A stretch of DNA of 64,000 nucleotides from Epiperipatus broadwayi. Lineage: Eukaryota > Onychophora > Udeonychophora > Euonychophora > Peripatidae. The stretch's first letter is position 1. Each line of letters opens with the position of its first letter. The stretch spans positions 1,607,097 to 1,671,096 of the forward strand of contig JAQFVV010000151.1 of assembly GCA_028023455.1 (NCBI GenBank). Reading direction: 5' to 3'. This document shows positions 24,180 through 35,343 of the stretch, piece after piece. Under the pieces are notes generated by a model that was not told the origin of the DNA, did not search any database, and saw only the letters and a list, made by a program, of their open reading frames with translations. The position numbers and the translations under genes are program-made.

Positions 24180-25170
24180 TACATTACAAAATAAGTGATC
24201 AGTACTCGCTCTTCCATCTTAACATAAAATACACTTTTAAAATCCAAATCTTATTTTATTCTTTTCTTCTTTCCCAATATTTAAATCTCTGCACTTGTAC
24301 CAAATGCCAATATGCTTCTTTTTTTTTTATTCATTCTTCATATTATATAATTCTAATTCTTTGTCTTTAAGTAACTTATCCTTCCTCTTTTATTACGTCT
24401 CATCATTATGTACCTATAATATATTTTTTTACACATAATCATTTCTGGATTTCCTATGAAGACAAAATTCATTATTTTTAAATGTAAAATAAAAACCAAT
24501 GTTACTTTCTAAATAATTCTGCATACCTCATTTTGTTATATAATAAACATGCCAGCTTTTTAAACAAACCTATTTTTTACTGTTTTTCTCAATTCAAATT
24601 TTAATTTTACCTATTAAATACTAGAATCTTAGATTTTTTTTAGATGAATATAAATTTCATATCACACTTCTCTACAGTTCTAGATCTTCTACACTATTTG
24701 CAAAAAATGTCATATCTTCCGTACAAAAAAAAAAAGGCCATCACAAAAAAAGTGATAGTGAACATTCACATTTAACTTCCACTAATTCTATAATCCCCAA
24801 TTGATTCTTATAAAAATTATCCTTGTAAAAACTCTTAATCATTCTTAATAATCTAAATCTCTCCCCATATTGTCAGGCCTCTTCTGCAGTCTACTTCTAT
24901 CCATCCTATCATAAATCTTTTCTACATCTGATAAAAAAATATTTTTAAAAAATTTTAAATATACTAAAAAAAATGCACTGAAAAAAAATATTTTTTTCTT
25001 CAGCTTTCACAGTATTCTTGATATTATGTATCCAAAAATAAAACCATCGGACAAAGAATCGTTTAAATAAACTAGCAACTAATGCCCACTCTTGTATCAG
25101 TGCCGTCAATCTATTCGTCAGATGAAAAATGGCCTTTTTTATCTGACAGATTGACATTGATACAAGGAAG
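24180..25170 (-). pseudogene. LINE reverse transcriptase fragment
   Basis: The minus strand reads DVEKIYDRMDRSRLQ near 24880-24925, matching the F.D.EKAYDR.DRS.LW block of non-LTR reverse transcriptases. Farther on, near 24680-24720, it reads DMTFFANSVEDLEL, matching the DD-containing catalytic box with the first Asp changed to Glu. There are multiple stops and frameshifts. The + strand of this region is correspondingly pyrimidine-rich. Confidence 0.65.
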
Positions 25171-25329
25171 ATCGTGGGCTTAATTCCAAGTTCATTTAAA
25201 TGATTCTTTGCCTCACCTTTATTTTTTATGCTTTTCTTTTCTTAGTGCATTTATGTGAATAAAATCATTTCTTTAAAAAAAAATTATATTTTTATTTCCT
25301 ACTCTTAGCTTTATTATAATTCCAATTTA

Positions 25330-25800
25330 ATACCGAATATTGGGTGTGAGTTAATTTACAGTAAAAAAGCAAGGAAAGTAGTTTACTGTTTAAGGCTCGA
25401 GCTGGGGCATTAGCATCAAGGGAATTTACCCATGTGGATGATTTAGTCTGGAAGTTATGAAAGGAAGGCATGGAAAATATTAGGCATCTGTTAATTAAAT
25501 GTAAATGCGTGCAAGCCGAAAGGATACAAATAATGAAGTTGTGGGAGAATAAATATAAACAAAGTGATTATATAGAAGGTGCGTTCTTGGTTTTTATGCT
25601 GGGTTTGGAAAAAGATAAGGGGAATTTAGATATAAAGACCATGAATTGAGGAAAAGGATAAGGGGAATTTAGATATAAAGACCATGCAATTGACAAAGAT
25701 TATGTTGTGGAAATGTGATGGAGCAGAATAGAGAAAAATATAGGGAAAACGTAGGGCGAGGAATGGAAAGGAAAGGTAAAGTGGCTAACTGACTCCGAAA
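25330..25800 (+). pseudogene. LINE ORF2 C-terminal fragment, copy 2
   Basis: The + strand reads LLFKARAGALASREF, then ENIRHLLIKCKCVQAERI, the C-terminal ...LLF.AR.G.L......HLL..C domain of non-LTR retrotransposon proteins. It begins with the same TTGGGTGTGAGTTAATT that ends the fragment at 17385-17648. A 40-bp stretch near 25615-25680 (ATAAGGGGAATTTAGATA) is duplicated. The composite LTR element is inserted immediately downstream. Confidence 0.6.
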
Positions 25801-25833
25801 AAGAAGTCGCAATGCATCGCATCGTATATGTAT

Positions 25834-27424
25834 TGTACCTATATTGATATAGGCACATATAATTTTTATCTAAAATTATTATTAAAGTAATCTTTCGTAA
25901 AAGAAAAACATAAAATTAAATGTTGAAGAGTTTATTCAGTTTGTTTTAGAAAAAGATAGGAATTAAATAGTTTTATTAGTATTCGTAACAATATAAATAT
26001 ACAAATCTCTTTTCATTCAATTTTAATTAAAGAAAAAATAATGTTAAAACTGAATAGTAAATTGTATTAAAAATGTATGTGCGTATATATGTACATTTGT
26101 AAATATATAAAATGTATGTGAAAGTTAGGGAAGATTATCATTGAAAAACACGGCAATGGCTATTAGATATTAATTAATATAAAACAATATGTTTTTGCAT
26201 GGCTATTACTAATTAAGCAATCTTTCAAAACACGTTTATCAAAGGATTAATTGATAAGGAATTTGACAACAGATCTTTGCCGGAGATATCAGAAAGACAA
26301 CAAGGCGCAGGTATAAATAGACCTTTTTTATCGGAAAGTCATTCATTCCACAAATTAGTTGAGACAATCAGGTTCACAAAGTTATTGAGAGAGTGCAGTT
26401 CAGAAATTAATTGAGTCAGTTAAGAAACAAAATGCAGTGCTGAGAAAATTTTGGAACGCACGTTTCACCTCCAGCCCAGATGTCCGATGAAAACAGCAGA
26501 TCTGCCCGTGAAATAATGTCAGCTTAACATCATAGAAAATCTCCGTCAGTATCTATTTGTCTCCGATAGTAATCATCGTGAAAATCAGGAAACTCAGCAA
26601 GGAAACGTCCCAGCCGGCTGGAAGCATTCATACTGGAAGAAAACAAAGTGTTAAATCTACGTTCAAAATCCTAGGTAAAACATTTGCTTATTTTCGTTTA
26701 TTCTGTAATAGCCATTGCATTTCATTAATTCGTGCGAATCCTCCAAGAGTCTAATTATATGAACTCGATATCATACATAAATGAACTATTGATGTGTGTG
26801 ATTAAATTTCAAATGCTATGTAGTCCTTTATTATCATTATTATGTGTGTGCATGAGATAATATGTGCGTGGTCATTATATCAATATTTATTAGTTAAATT
26901 AGAATGTTTTGTTATTAAATCTATAGGAATGTTTAAACTATTTAGAAATGTTAATTTAAAATATGCGTGTGTTTTATTAGAATTATAAAATGTTTAAATT
27001 TAGTAAATAAATGTTAGTTAATAAATTATCTTTAAAATTAAACTATATTTGTCGGTCAATTCTTTTTATCAATTCTTTTTAACAAATTCTTTTATTAATT
27101 CTTTTAATCACTAATTAAGTATAATCTATTAGTGATTACAAACAGCTGAGCTAGTCGTGGATTTAGGCGTTGGGTTAGTTGCCACTATTCAAAGTGCGTT
27201 GTCTATTCTTTTAGAATAAGCAGCTGGCGCCCGTGTTTATACACAAACAAAAAAAGTGCTTTGAACTTGGTGTTGAACTCAACAGTCAAGAAGAAGTTAT
27301 GTCCTGGAAATGTAACGTTAGTTATATACTTTATAGCTATCGTTTGGGCATACATACTCTCCGAGTATGTTCTTCTCTGCCTAAGAGGCCGGTGTTTCGA
27401 ATACACATATTCGAATACGGTTCA
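25834..27424 (+). repeat. LTR1, complete (1591 bp)
   Basis: Starts TGTACCTATATTGATATAGG and ends TATTCGAATACGGTTCA directly before the primer-binding site. Nearly identical to LTR4. It contains a TATA box (26312-26319) and the block ACGTCCCAGCCGGCTGG near 26606. Confidence 0.93.
26312..26319 (+). promoter_or_regulatory. TATA box of the LTR promoter
   Basis: TATAAATA within GCAGGTATAAATAGACC, kept in every LTR copy: 29544-29551, 35824-35831, and inverted at 30984-30991. About 25-30 bp downstream a TCATTCA or TCAGTTC type initiator is found. It marks the likely U3/R boundary. Confidence 0.65.
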
Positions 27425-27425
27425 A

Positions 27426-27442
27426 TGGCGCCCAACGTGGGG
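27426..27442 (+). promoter_or_regulatory. Primer-binding site for tRNA-Lys
   Basis: TGGCGCCCAACGTGGGG is complementary to the 3' end of animal tRNA-Lys (...CCCCACGTTGGGCGCCA). It begins one base after LTR1. Eleven bases of it (CCCACGTTGGG, 33689-33699) survive in inverted orientation at the centre of the composite. Confidence 0.9.
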
Positions 27443-29065
27443 TCTGTGAAGCTTAAAAGTTTTCTAATTTACAAGGCAGAAAAAACGGAAAGAGAAAGAG
27501 ATAAAATGGATTTTAATCAAGTAATAGAAGTGAGAATATGGAGTATAGTTTATATTATAGAATTTGTAGAAAGAAAGAAGGAACCACCTGACATAGTTTA
27601 AAAGTTACTAAACGGGCGGAATAGTAAAGGAAATAAACAAAAAGGACCGGAAATGGACTATGAGTCTAATATAATTATTTTGACGTAGGTGAAAAGCCTG
27701 AATTAGAATTTCTCTATTTAAAATGATGGATTGTTTTATCAAATAATAATAACGGAGGCTTCGCAAAATAAAAGATTTTTTTTCTCCACGCACATATTAA
27801 TTAAGGAAATGTTCATAAATAAACAGTTCAAATAAATAAAAATCAATAAAATCAAGTTAAATAAATGGGTCAAATTAAGGATTTAGAAATAATGTTTGTA
27901 GAATTAAATAAATGAATAAAATAACGGAAATACATAAAATAAAAACAAGTTAAATAAATAAGTATAATATATCTGTAGAAAATAAATAAAATATTCGTAG
28001 TAAAATAAAATAGTTTTTTGAATATACGCATGTTAAAATAAAAGTTTGTTTTGAATACCGTAAGTTAAGAAAAGGATGTAAATAAATTGTTTAAAATAAT
28101 CAAGATAAAAAAAAAAAATCTCTAGTAAAATAATAATAAATGAATCATAATAAAGCAAAATAGTTTTTTTTTTCTGAGTACACGCACGTTAATATATAAG
28201 TTAAAGTAATGGGTTAAAAGTAATATCGTAATATAAATAAATATGTAAATTGATGTCCGTGATAGTTTAGAATAGTATTGTAAGTTAAATAAATATGTAA
28301 GATAATGTTCGTAATAGTTCAGAATAATATAAATAAATATGTTAAAGTAATGTTCATGTGTATTTAAAATAATATTGTAGGATTAGTGATAAATAATATA
28401 AAGTCAATCTAAGTTATATTAGGAGCGTATAAGGGTTCGAATCTAAAGGGATGAGGGTAGTATTGAAATAAGTTAGATAAGGATTAAGTTTAAAGCTCTC
28501 GACTGGATAAATTCTAGTACCCGTAACGGATTGGCCGGGATCATTCCTCTTTTAAAAAAAACGCACTGGCAACAACCAGAGTAAGTCGTGAGTCACTTTT
28601 CGGGGAGAATTCCCATATCTCGTACCTCGTTTTCCAAAGCGTAAGTCAGAAATGGACAGTTGAAAATTCCTGCCATTGTAGCTGCTTAGTCAAAGTCCGA
28701 TCAAGAGAATCGGCAATCGTTTTCCAGGCGTAAGTCGAAAATGGACAGTTGAAATTCCTGCCATTTGCAACCACCTTTTCTTAGTCAAAGTCCGATCAAG
28801 AGAATCGGCAGCCGAAGCTTCGTTTATAAAAGATCCCTGTGCCACAAATTTAGTTTGTCCTCGTGGTCATTATCCAGGACGAACATTGTAAGCAATGTTA
28901 CCAGCATAGAAAGTAGAAAAGCATAATGGGAGATTGCCCTTAGTATGGAAAGGAAAAGATACCAAAAAGCAAACTTAGAAAGAATAATAAATTAAGATTT
29001 AATGTTGTCAGAGATAAAATGGTCAAAAATGACGCATTTTACTCTCAAAAGGAAGGGCGGTGTAA
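27443..29065 (+). mobile_element. Internal region 1, deleted derivative
   Basis: Right after the primer-binding site the sequence joins GGTCTGTGAAGC, which in the fuller copies lies late in the gag-like gene, so most of that gene is deleted here. The remaining frame encodes only its last ~50 residues and stops near 27601. The rest, 27.6-29.04 kb, is noncoding and A+T-rich and ends in the polypurine tract before LTR2. Two related blocks of about 110 bp near 28630-28820 (AATGGACAGTTGAAA; GTCCGATCAAGAGAATCGGC) form an internal direct repeat kept in all copies. Confidence 0.8.
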
Positions 29066-29853
29066 TGTACCTATATTGATATAGGCACATATAATTTTTA
29101 TCTAAAATTATTATTAAAGTAATTGTTCATAAAAGAAAAACATAAAATTAAATGTTAAAGAGTTTATTCAGTTTGTTTTAGAAAAGGATAGGAATTAAAT
29201 AGTTTTTATTAGTGTTCGTAAAAATATAAATATACAAATCTCTTTTCATTCAAGTTTAATTAAAGAAAAATAATGTTAAAACTAAATAGTAAATTGTATT
29301 AAAAATATATGTGCGTATATATGTACATTTGTAAATATATAAAATGTATGTGAAAGTTAGGGAAGATTATCATTGAAAAACACGGCAATGGCTATTAGAT
29401 ATTAATTAATATAAAACAATACGTTTTTGCATGGCTATTACTAATTAAGCAATCTTTCAAAACACGTTTATCAAAGGATTAATTGATAAGGAATTTGACA
29501 ACAGATCTTTGCCGGAGATATCAGAAAGACAACACGTTGCAGATATAAATAGACCTTTTTTATCGGACAGTCATTCAGTTCCACAAATTAATTGAGTGAG
29601 ATCAGTTCACAAAGTTATTGAGAGAGTGCAGTTCGGAAATTAATTGAGTCAGTTAAGAAACAAAATGCGGTGCTGAGAATATTTTGGAACGCACGTTCAC
29701 CTCCAGCCCAGATGTCCGAGAAAACAGCAGATCTGCCCGTGAAATAATGTCAGCTTAACATCTTAGAAAATCTCCGTCAGTGTCTATTTGTCTCCGATAG
29801 CAATAATCGTGAAAATCAGGAAACTCAGCAAGGAAACGTCCCAGCCGGCTGGT
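29066..29853 (+). repeat. LTR2, truncated after about 790 bp
   Basis: Starts at TGTACC after the polypurine tract and follows LTR1 up to CCCAGCCGGCTGG, where it joins the inverted LTR3. The junction reads GGCTGGTAAGTATTCGAATA. Confidence 0.88.
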
Positions 29854-29854
29854 A

Positions 29855-31470
29855 AGTATTCGAATATGTGAATTCGAAACACCGGTCTCTTAGGCAGAGA
29901 AGAACATACTCGGAGAGTATGTATGCCCAAACGATAGCTATAAAGTATATAACTAACGTTACATTTCCAGGACATAACTTCTTCTCGACTGTTGAGTTCA
30001 ACACCAAGTTCAAAGCACTTTTTTGTTTGTGTATAAACACGGGCGCCAGCTGCTTATTCTAAAAGAATAGACAATGCACTTTGAATAGTGGCAACTAACC
30101 CAACGCCTAAATCCACGACTAGCTCAGTTGTTTGTAATCACTAATAGATTATACTTTATTAGTGATTAAAAGAATTAATAAAAGAATTTGTTAAAAAGAA
30201 TTGATAAAAAGAATTGACCGACAAATATAGTTTAATTTTAAAGATAATTTATTAACTAACATTTATTTACTAAATTTAAACATTTTATAATTCTAATAAA
30301 ACACACGCATATTTTAAATTAACATTTCTAAATAGTTTAAACATTCCTATAGATTTAATAACAAAACATTCTAATTTAACTAATAAATATTGATATAATG
30401 ACCATGCACATATTATCTCATGCACACACATAATAATGATAATAAAGGACTACATAGCATTTGAAATTTAATCACACACATATCAATAGTTCATTTATGT
30501 ATGATATCGAGTTCATATAATTAGACTCTTGGAGGATTCGCACGAATTAATGAAATGCAATGGCTATTACAGTATAAACGAAAATAAGCAAATGTTTTAC
30601 CTAGGATTTTGAATGTTGACGTAGAATTTTGTTCTTTGGAGGCTGCTTTCGGTGAGGATATTTCCATTATAAATGCTTACCAGCCGGCTGGGACGTTTCC
30701 TTGCTGAGTTTCCTGATTTTCACGATTATTGCTATCGGAGACAAATAGATACTGACGGAGATTTTCTAAGATGTTAAGCTGACATTATTTCACGGGCAGA
30801 TCTGCTGTTTTCTCGGACATCTGGGCTGGAGGTGAACGTGCGTTCCAAAATTTTCTCAGCACTGCATTTTGTTTCTTAGCTGACTCAATTAATTTCCGAA
30901 CTGCACTCTCTCAATAACTTTGTGAACTGATTGTCTCAACTCAATTAATTTGTGGAACTGAATTGTCCGATAAAAAAAAGGTCTATTTATACCTGCGCCT
31001 TGTTGTCTTTCTCCTATCTCCGGCAAAGATCTGTTGTCAATTCCGATGATAATCATTTGATAAACGTGTTTTGAAAGATTGCTTAATTAGTAATAGCCAT
31101 GCAAAAACGTATTGTTTTATATTAATTAATATCTAATAGCCATTGCCGTGTTTTTTAATGATAATCTTCTTTAACTTTATAATAACATTTATTCTATTGT
31201 TGACAATCGCACATATATACGGTCATATATTTTTAATACAATTTACTATTTAGTTTTAACATTATTTTTTCTTTAATTAAACTTGAATGAAAAGAGATTT
31301 GTATATTTATATTTTTACGAATACTAATAAAAACTATTTAATTCCTATCTTTTTCTAAAACAAACTGAATAAACTCTTCAACATTTAATTTTATGTTTTT
31401 CTTTTATGAAAGATTACTTTAATAATAATTTTAGATAAAAATTATATGTGCCTATATCAATATAGGTACA
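29855..31470 (-). repeat. LTR3, inverted
   Basis: Reverse complement of LTR1/LTR4, ending GGTACA at 31470, with its first few bases lost at the junction with LTR2. A stretch at about 30610-30690 differs from the other LTRs: after CAGCCGGCTGG (minus strand) it reads TAAGCATTTATAATGG and a CTCACCGAAAGCAGCC block not found in LTR1 or LTR4. LTR3 therefore comes from a separate subfamily or older copy. Confidence 0.88.
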
Positions 31471-33699
31471 TTACACCGCCCTTCCTTTTGAGAGTAAAAT
31501 GCGTCATTTTTGACCATTTTATCTCTAACAACATTAAATCTTAATTTATTATTCTTTCTAAGTTTGCTTTTTGGTATCTTTTCCTTTCCATACTAAGGGC
31601 AATCTCCAATTATGCTTTTCTTCTTTCTATGCTGGTAACATTGCTTACAATGTTCGTCCTGGATAATGACCACGAGGACAAACTAAATTTGTGGCGCAGG
31701 GATCTTTTGTAAACGAAGCTTCGGCTGCCGATTCTCTTGATCGGACTTTGACTAAGAAAAGGTGGCTGCAAATGGCAGGAATTTCAACTGTCCATTTTCG
31801 ACTTACGCCCTGGAAAACGATTGCCGATTCTCTTGATCGGACTTTGACTAAGCAGCTACAATGGCAGGAATTTTCAACTGTCCATTTCCGACTTACGCTT
31901 TGGAAAACGAGGTACGACTTACTCTGGTTGTTGCCAGTGCGCTTTTTAAAAGAGGAATGATCCCGGCCAATCCGTTACGGGTGCTAGAATTTATCCAGTC
32001 GAGAGCTTTAAACTTAACCTTAACTAAAACACTTCTATACTACCCTCATTCCCGTTAGATTCAAACCCTTATACACTCCTAATATAACTTAGATTGACTT
32101 TATATTATTTATCACTAATCCTACAATATTATTTTAAATACACATGAACATTACTTTAACATATTTATTTATATTACGATATTACTTTTAACCCATTACT
32201 TTAACTTACATATTAACGTGCGTGTACTCAGAAACTATTTTATTTTACTACGAATATTTTATTTATTTTCTACAGACATATTATACTTATTTATTTAACT
32301 TGTTTTTATTTTATGTATTTCCGTTATTTTATTCATTTATTTAATTCTACAAATATTATTTCTAAATCCTTAATTTGACCCATTTATTTAACTTGATTTT
32401 ATTGATTTTTATTTATTTGAACTGTTTATTTACGAACATTTCCTTAATTAATATGTGCGTGGAGAAAAAAAAAATCTTTTATTTTGCGAAGCCTCCGTTA
32501 TTATTATTTGATAAAACAATCCGTCATTTTAAATAGCGAAATTCTAATTCAGGCTTTTCACCTACGTCAAAATAATTATATTAGACTCATAGTCCATTTC
32601 CGGTCCTTTTTGTTTATTTCCTTTACTATTCCGCCCGTTTACTAACTTTTAAATTATGTCAGGTGGTTCCTTTTTTCTTTCTACTAATTTTATAATATAA
32701 ATCATACTCCATATTCTCACTTCTATTTCTTGGTTAAAATCTATTTTATCTCTTTCTCTTTCCGTTCTATATTCTGTCTTGTAAATTAGAAAACTTTTAA
32801 GCTTTACAGACCTCCGTATTTTTCCCAATCGTGAATATTTTTTCCTACGCTTCCTCTTTGTTGTAAATCTACGTCTACAGCGAATGCGAACGTTTACTTG
32901 AACCTTTTTAAATTTTTGTAAAAACTTTTCTACACTATCTACTACCTTGAACTTATGTTTTTCTTCTATTTCTTGATCTACATTTGTGTCTACTTTATTT
33001 ATCACAACGCTATCTGATTCTAATTCAATTTCTATGTCTTTTATCACCTCAACTTCCTTTTCAACTTCCTGACTTTCTTTAATTAAATCTAACTCTATAA
33101 CTTCTTGGTTCTTCTTTACCTTTATCTCACATCTTATTTCTCTTACTTCTGCTCTGAGTTTATTAATTTCTGTTTTAACCTGACTAATTTCTTCCTTCAA
33201 TTCTGCTTTGAGTTCTTTTATCAATTCTGCTTTGAACTCTTGCATCATATTTATCATCATTGTCATCATCATTCGCATCTCAGATACTTCTTCTTTCTCC
33301 TTTTCTACTAACTGGGGATTTTTAAAATATATTGGGCTTTCTTTCGGATCCATTTTCGAAAATTTCAATTTCAAAGTACTAGCGCTTATGTTAAACTGAA
33401 TTTAATATACGACTTATTTATTTATTTTTCTTACTAATACGGAAACTCACGTTACCTCCAGACTTTTGTCCTTTTCGCTACCCGCTCTTAATGCTTTAAC
33501 CCCGCCGAAATATCAGCTGTCTCTGATTTGATAGCATAAATGTCAAAATCTCTTTTCATTTTGAAAAAGTTTTCGGTCAATTCTTTTTTTAAAATTAAAA
33601 CACTTTTACATACGTAATTTAACTTTTTAGATATTTATTTTCAACAAGAACAAAGTATTTAATTAACTGTCATTTATGACAAGTTCGGCCCACGTTGGG
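31471..33699 (-). mobile_element. Internal region, inverted, most complete copy
   Basis: Runs, in its own direction, from a primer-binding-site remnant (CCCACGTTGGG inverted at 33689-33699) through a leader of about 310 bp, the gag-like gene (32649-33374), roughly 1.1 kb of noncoding A+T-rich sequence and the inverted polypurine tract (near 31476-31490) to LTR3. This is the reference for what an unrearranged member looks like: about 2.2 kb internal plus two LTRs of about 1.6 kb. Confidence 0.85.
32649..33374 (-). CDS. Gag-like coiled-coil protein of the non-autonomous LTR element
   Basis: A 241-codon open frame, the only substantial gene of the element. A second Met at residue 8 (MDPKESPIYF) is an alternative start. 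Residues about 25-105 are rich in Glu, Lys, Met and Leu with heptad-like spacing, including MMMTMMINMMQEFKAEL and KAELKEEISQVKTEINKLRA, suggesting a long coiled coil. Residues about 155-195 are strongly basic (RCRRRFTTKRKRRKKYSR), a possible nucleic-acid-binding or nuclear-localisation patch. The C-terminus VERKKEPPDII is shared with truncated copies at 27445-27601 and 33702-34033. There is no zinc knuckle, protease or polymerase. I do not recognise the family; a structural Gag role is inferred only from position after the primer-binding site. Confidence 0.6.
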   Translation of the reverse strand: MKLKFSKMDPKESPIYFKNPQLVEKEKEEVSEMRMMMTMMINMMQEFKAELIKELKAELKEEISQVKTEINKLRAEVREIRCEIKVKKNQEVIELDLIKESQEVEKEVEVIKDIEIELESDSVVINKVDTNVDQEIEEKHKFKVVDSVEKFLQKFKKVQVNVRIRCRRRFTTKRKRRKKYSRLGKIRRSVKLKSFLIYKTEYRTERERDKIDFNQEIEVRIWSMIYIIKLVERKKEPPDII

Positions 33700-35343
33700 T
33701 AAAGCCATTGAAATAGAAGAGAGACATAAGTTCAAGATAGAAGATAGCGTTGAAAAGTTTTTACAAAAATTTAAAAAGGTTAAAGTAAAAGTTCGTGTTC
33801 GTTTTAAACGGAGATTTAAATCAAAGAAAAAGCGTAAGAAAAAATATTCACGGTTAGGAAAAATACGGAGGTCTGTGAAGCTTAAAAGTTTTCTAATTTA
33901 CAAGGCAGAATATAGAACGGGAAGAGAAAGAGATAAAATCGATTTTAACCAAGAAATAGAAGTGAGAATATGGAGTATGATTCATATTATAAAATTAGTT
34001 GAAAGAAAAAAGGAGCCGCCGGACATAGTTTAAGAGTTAGTAATCGGGCGGAATAGTAAAGGAAATAAACAAAAAGGACCGGAAATGGACTATGAGTCTA
34101 ATATAATTATTTTGACGTAGGTGAAAAGCCTGAATTAGAATTTCGCTATTTAAAATGATGGATTGTTTTGTCAGATAATAATAACGGAGGCTTCGCAAAA
34201 TAAAAGATTTTTTTTTCTCCACGCACATATTAATTAAGGAAATGTTCGTAAATAAACAGTTCAAGTAAATAAAAATCAATAAAATCAAGTTAAATAAATG
34301 GGTCAAATTAAGGATTTAGAAATAATGTTTGTAGAATTAAATAAATGAATAAAATAACGGAAATACATAAAATAAAAACAAGTTAAATAAATAAGTATAA
34401 TATATCTGTAGAAAATAAATAAAATATTCGTAGTAAAATAAAATAGTTTTCTGAGTACACGCACGTTAATATATAAGTTAAAGTAATGGGTTAAAAGTAA
34501 TATCGTAATATAAATAAATATGTAAATTGATGTCCGTGATAGTTTAGAATAGTATTGTAAGTTAAATAAATATGTAAGATAATGTTCGTAATAGTTCAGA
34601 ATAATATAAATAAATATGTTAAAGTAATGTTCATGTGTATTTAAAATAATATTGTAGGATTAGTGATAAATAATATAAAGTCAATCTAAGTTATATTAGG
34701 AGCGTATAAGGGTTCGAATCTAAAGGGATGAGGGTAGTATTGAAATAAGTTAGATAAGGATTAAGTTTAAAGCTCTCGACTGGATAAAGTCTAGTACCCG
34801 CAACGGATTGGCCGGGATCATTCCTCTTTTAAAAAGCGCACTGGCAACAACCAGAGTAAGTCGTGAGTCACTTTTCGGGGGAGAATCCCCATATCTCGTA
34901 CCTCGTTTTCCAAAGCGTAAGTCGGAAATGGACAGTTGAAAATTCCTGCCATTGTAGCTGCTTAGTCAAAGTCCGATCAAGAGAATCGGCAATCGTTTTC
35001 CAGGGCGTAAGTCGAAAATGGACAGTTGAAATTCCTGCCATTTGCAGCCACCTTTTCTTAGTCAAAGTCCGATCAAGAGAATCGGCAGCCGAAGCTTCGT
35101 TTAAAAAGATCCCTGTGCCACAAATTTAGTTTGTCCTCGTGGTCATTATCCAGGACGAACATTGTAAGCAATGTTACCAGCATAGAAAGAAGAAAAGCAT
35201 AATTGGAGATTGCCCTTAGTATGGAAAGAAAAAGATATAAAAAAAGGCAAACTTAGAAGGAATAATAAATTAATATTTAATGTTGTCAGAGATAAAATGG
35301 TCAAAAATGACGCATTTTACTCTCAAAAGGAAGGGCGGTGTAA
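33700..35343 (+). mobile_element. Internal region, forward, 5'-deleted
   Basis: Begins abruptly in the middle of the gag-like gene. The frame to 34033 gives its last ~110 residues, including the basic patch FKRRFKSKKKRKKKYSRLG and the C-terminus KEPPDIV. It continues through the same noncoding region to the polypurine tract at about 35325-35338. It is joined head-to-head with the inverted internal region at the primer-binding-site remnant. Confidence 0.85.

Noticed and set aside
27203-27449. Overlapping frames of 60-120 codons on both strands at the LTR1 end (also at 29784-30062 and 36717-37005)
   Set aside because: They recur because the LTR is repeated; they overlap each other on opposite strands and end at the primer-binding site, with no protein family match.
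31691-32058. 89- and 65-codon frames in the inverted internal region (mirrored at 34863-35129)
   Set aside because: Both are translations of the noncoding direct repeat (GTCCGATCAAGAGAATCGGC) before the polypurine tract, open on both strands by chance.
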